Shown here: positions 13,156 to 13,475 of the stretch, in pieces
How positions within the stretch are numbered: position 1 is the first letter of the stretch
How the letters are laid out: each line of letters starts with the position of its first letter
Origin: Thioalkalivibrio sp.
GTDB lineage: Bacteria; Pseudomonadota; Gammaproteobacteria; Ectothiorhodospirales; Ectothiorhodospiraceae
DNA length: 13,475 nucleotides
Assembly (NCBI GenBank): GCA_007136145.1
Contig: SLHN01000131.1
Location: forward strand, 1 to 13,475
Direction of reading: 5' to 3'
Notes under the pieces: model-generated
What the model saw: the letters and a program-made list of their open reading frames with translations, nothing else
Databases searched by the model: none
What the model was told of the DNA's origin: nothing
Translations under genes and position numbers: made by a program

Positions 13156-13475
13156 ATGGATCGCGATAAGGCGACACGTTTCATTCATGATCTGTTGCGC
13201 GCCATGGTGGAGCGTGACGGCTCGGATCTGTTCATTACGGCGGGCATGCCGCCGGCGGCAAAGATCGATGGCCGCGTGGTGCCGCTGACCGATCAGAAGC
13301 TGACGTCGGCACATACCCAGATACTCGTGCAGACCCTGATGAACGACAAGCAGTCCGCCGAGTTCGAGCGCACGATGGAGTGCAACTTCGCGATCAGCCT
13401 TCAAGGTGTTTCCCGTTTTCGTGTCAGTGCGTTCACGCAGCGTGGAAGTGCCGGGATGGTGTTGCGAACCATCAA
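13156..13475 (+). CDS. pilU: PilT/PilU-type twitching motility ATPase PilU, N-terminal part (cut by window)
   Basis: PilU is the accessory retraction ATPase that works with PilT. Only the first 106 residues lie in the window. They cover the N-terminal PAS-like domain: LLRAMVERDGSDLFITAGMPPAAKIDGRVVPL, read as two adjoining blocks, then LMNDKQSAEFERTMECNFAIS, GVSRFRVSAFTQRG and GMVLRTI. MECNFAIS and SDLFITAG distinguish PilU from PilT (which has SDLHISAG and IDFSFEL at these positions). The Walker motifs lie beyond the edge. The ATG at 13156 directly follows a poly-G tract. Confidence 0.95.
   Translation, partial: MDRDKATRFIHDLLRAMVERDGSDLFITAGMPPAAKIDGRVVPLTDQKLTSAHTQILVQTLMNDKQSAEFERTMECNFAISLQGVSRFRVSAFTQRGSAGMVLRTI

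Noticed and set aside
1..13475. Defence system, CRISPR array, prophage or toxin-antitoxin pair
   Set aside because: Every sizeable convincing frame but one belongs to a recognised family, and the exception is a lone secreted protein; no spaced direct-repeat array, integrase, transposase or small paired genes were seen.

Overview
The window looks like chromosomal DNA of a GC-rich gammaproteobacterium. The gene set (pilT/pilU divergent from yggS-proC-yggT, a DUF4426 gene, nudE near yrfG, hspQ) is typical of Pseudomonas-like and Chromatiales-like gammaproteobacteria. A sulfur-oxidiser or Ectothiorhodospiraceae type is my guess only. I see no phage, integron, CRISPR or tRNA, and no intact insertion sequence. 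Two short palindromic intergenic elements are the only repeat-like DNA.

Left part, minus strand (1-4194): a urea nitrogen-scavenging operon. It reads from a GTG-started allophanate-hydrolase-type amidase (2405-3910), through urtA (1113-2408, 4-bp ATGA overlap), into urtB (2-1039, cut by the window edge after its periplasmic N-terminal extension). Upstream of the amidase there is a near-consensus sigma-54 -24/-12 promoter (3950-3966). A perfect GCAC-N7-GTGC dyad of the NtrC type lies about 220 bp further up (4156-4170). Together they suggest nitrogen-limitation control. The amidase lacks the usual C-terminal domain of allophanate hydrolase.

Centre, minus strand (4195-6272): a secreted protein of unknown function, then nudE and cysQ, tightly packed and probably one operon. 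Nudix and bisphosphate-nucleotidase functions point to nucleotide house-cleaning. Diverging on the plus strand are yrfG (HAD nucleotidase) and hspQ (YccV-like). A 460-bp gap follows, containing a 109-bp palindromic element, and then a six-TM TauE/SafE/DsbD_2-type membrane protein with a CxxxC motif.

Right part: the TauE/SafE-type gene converges with a minus-strand cluster, and a 98-bp GTAGGGTG-type inverted-repeat element lies between them. The cluster reads yggS, proC, yggT, then after a 380-bp structured gap a DUF4426 secreted protein. In Pseudomonas metX and metW sit between yggT and the DUF4426 gene; they are absent here. Divergent from yggS are pilT (complete, 344 aa) and pilU (start only, cut by the right edge), the twitching-motility retraction ATPases. 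A G10 homopolymer lies in the ribosome-binding region of pilU, and a 16-codon mini-ORF with its own Shine-Dalgarno sequence ends exactly at that tract.

Most of the window is conserved housekeeping DNA. The most interesting points are regulatory: the sigma-54/NtrC signals on the urea operon, the poly-G tract and mini-ORF before pilU, the hairpins, and the two palindromic elements.
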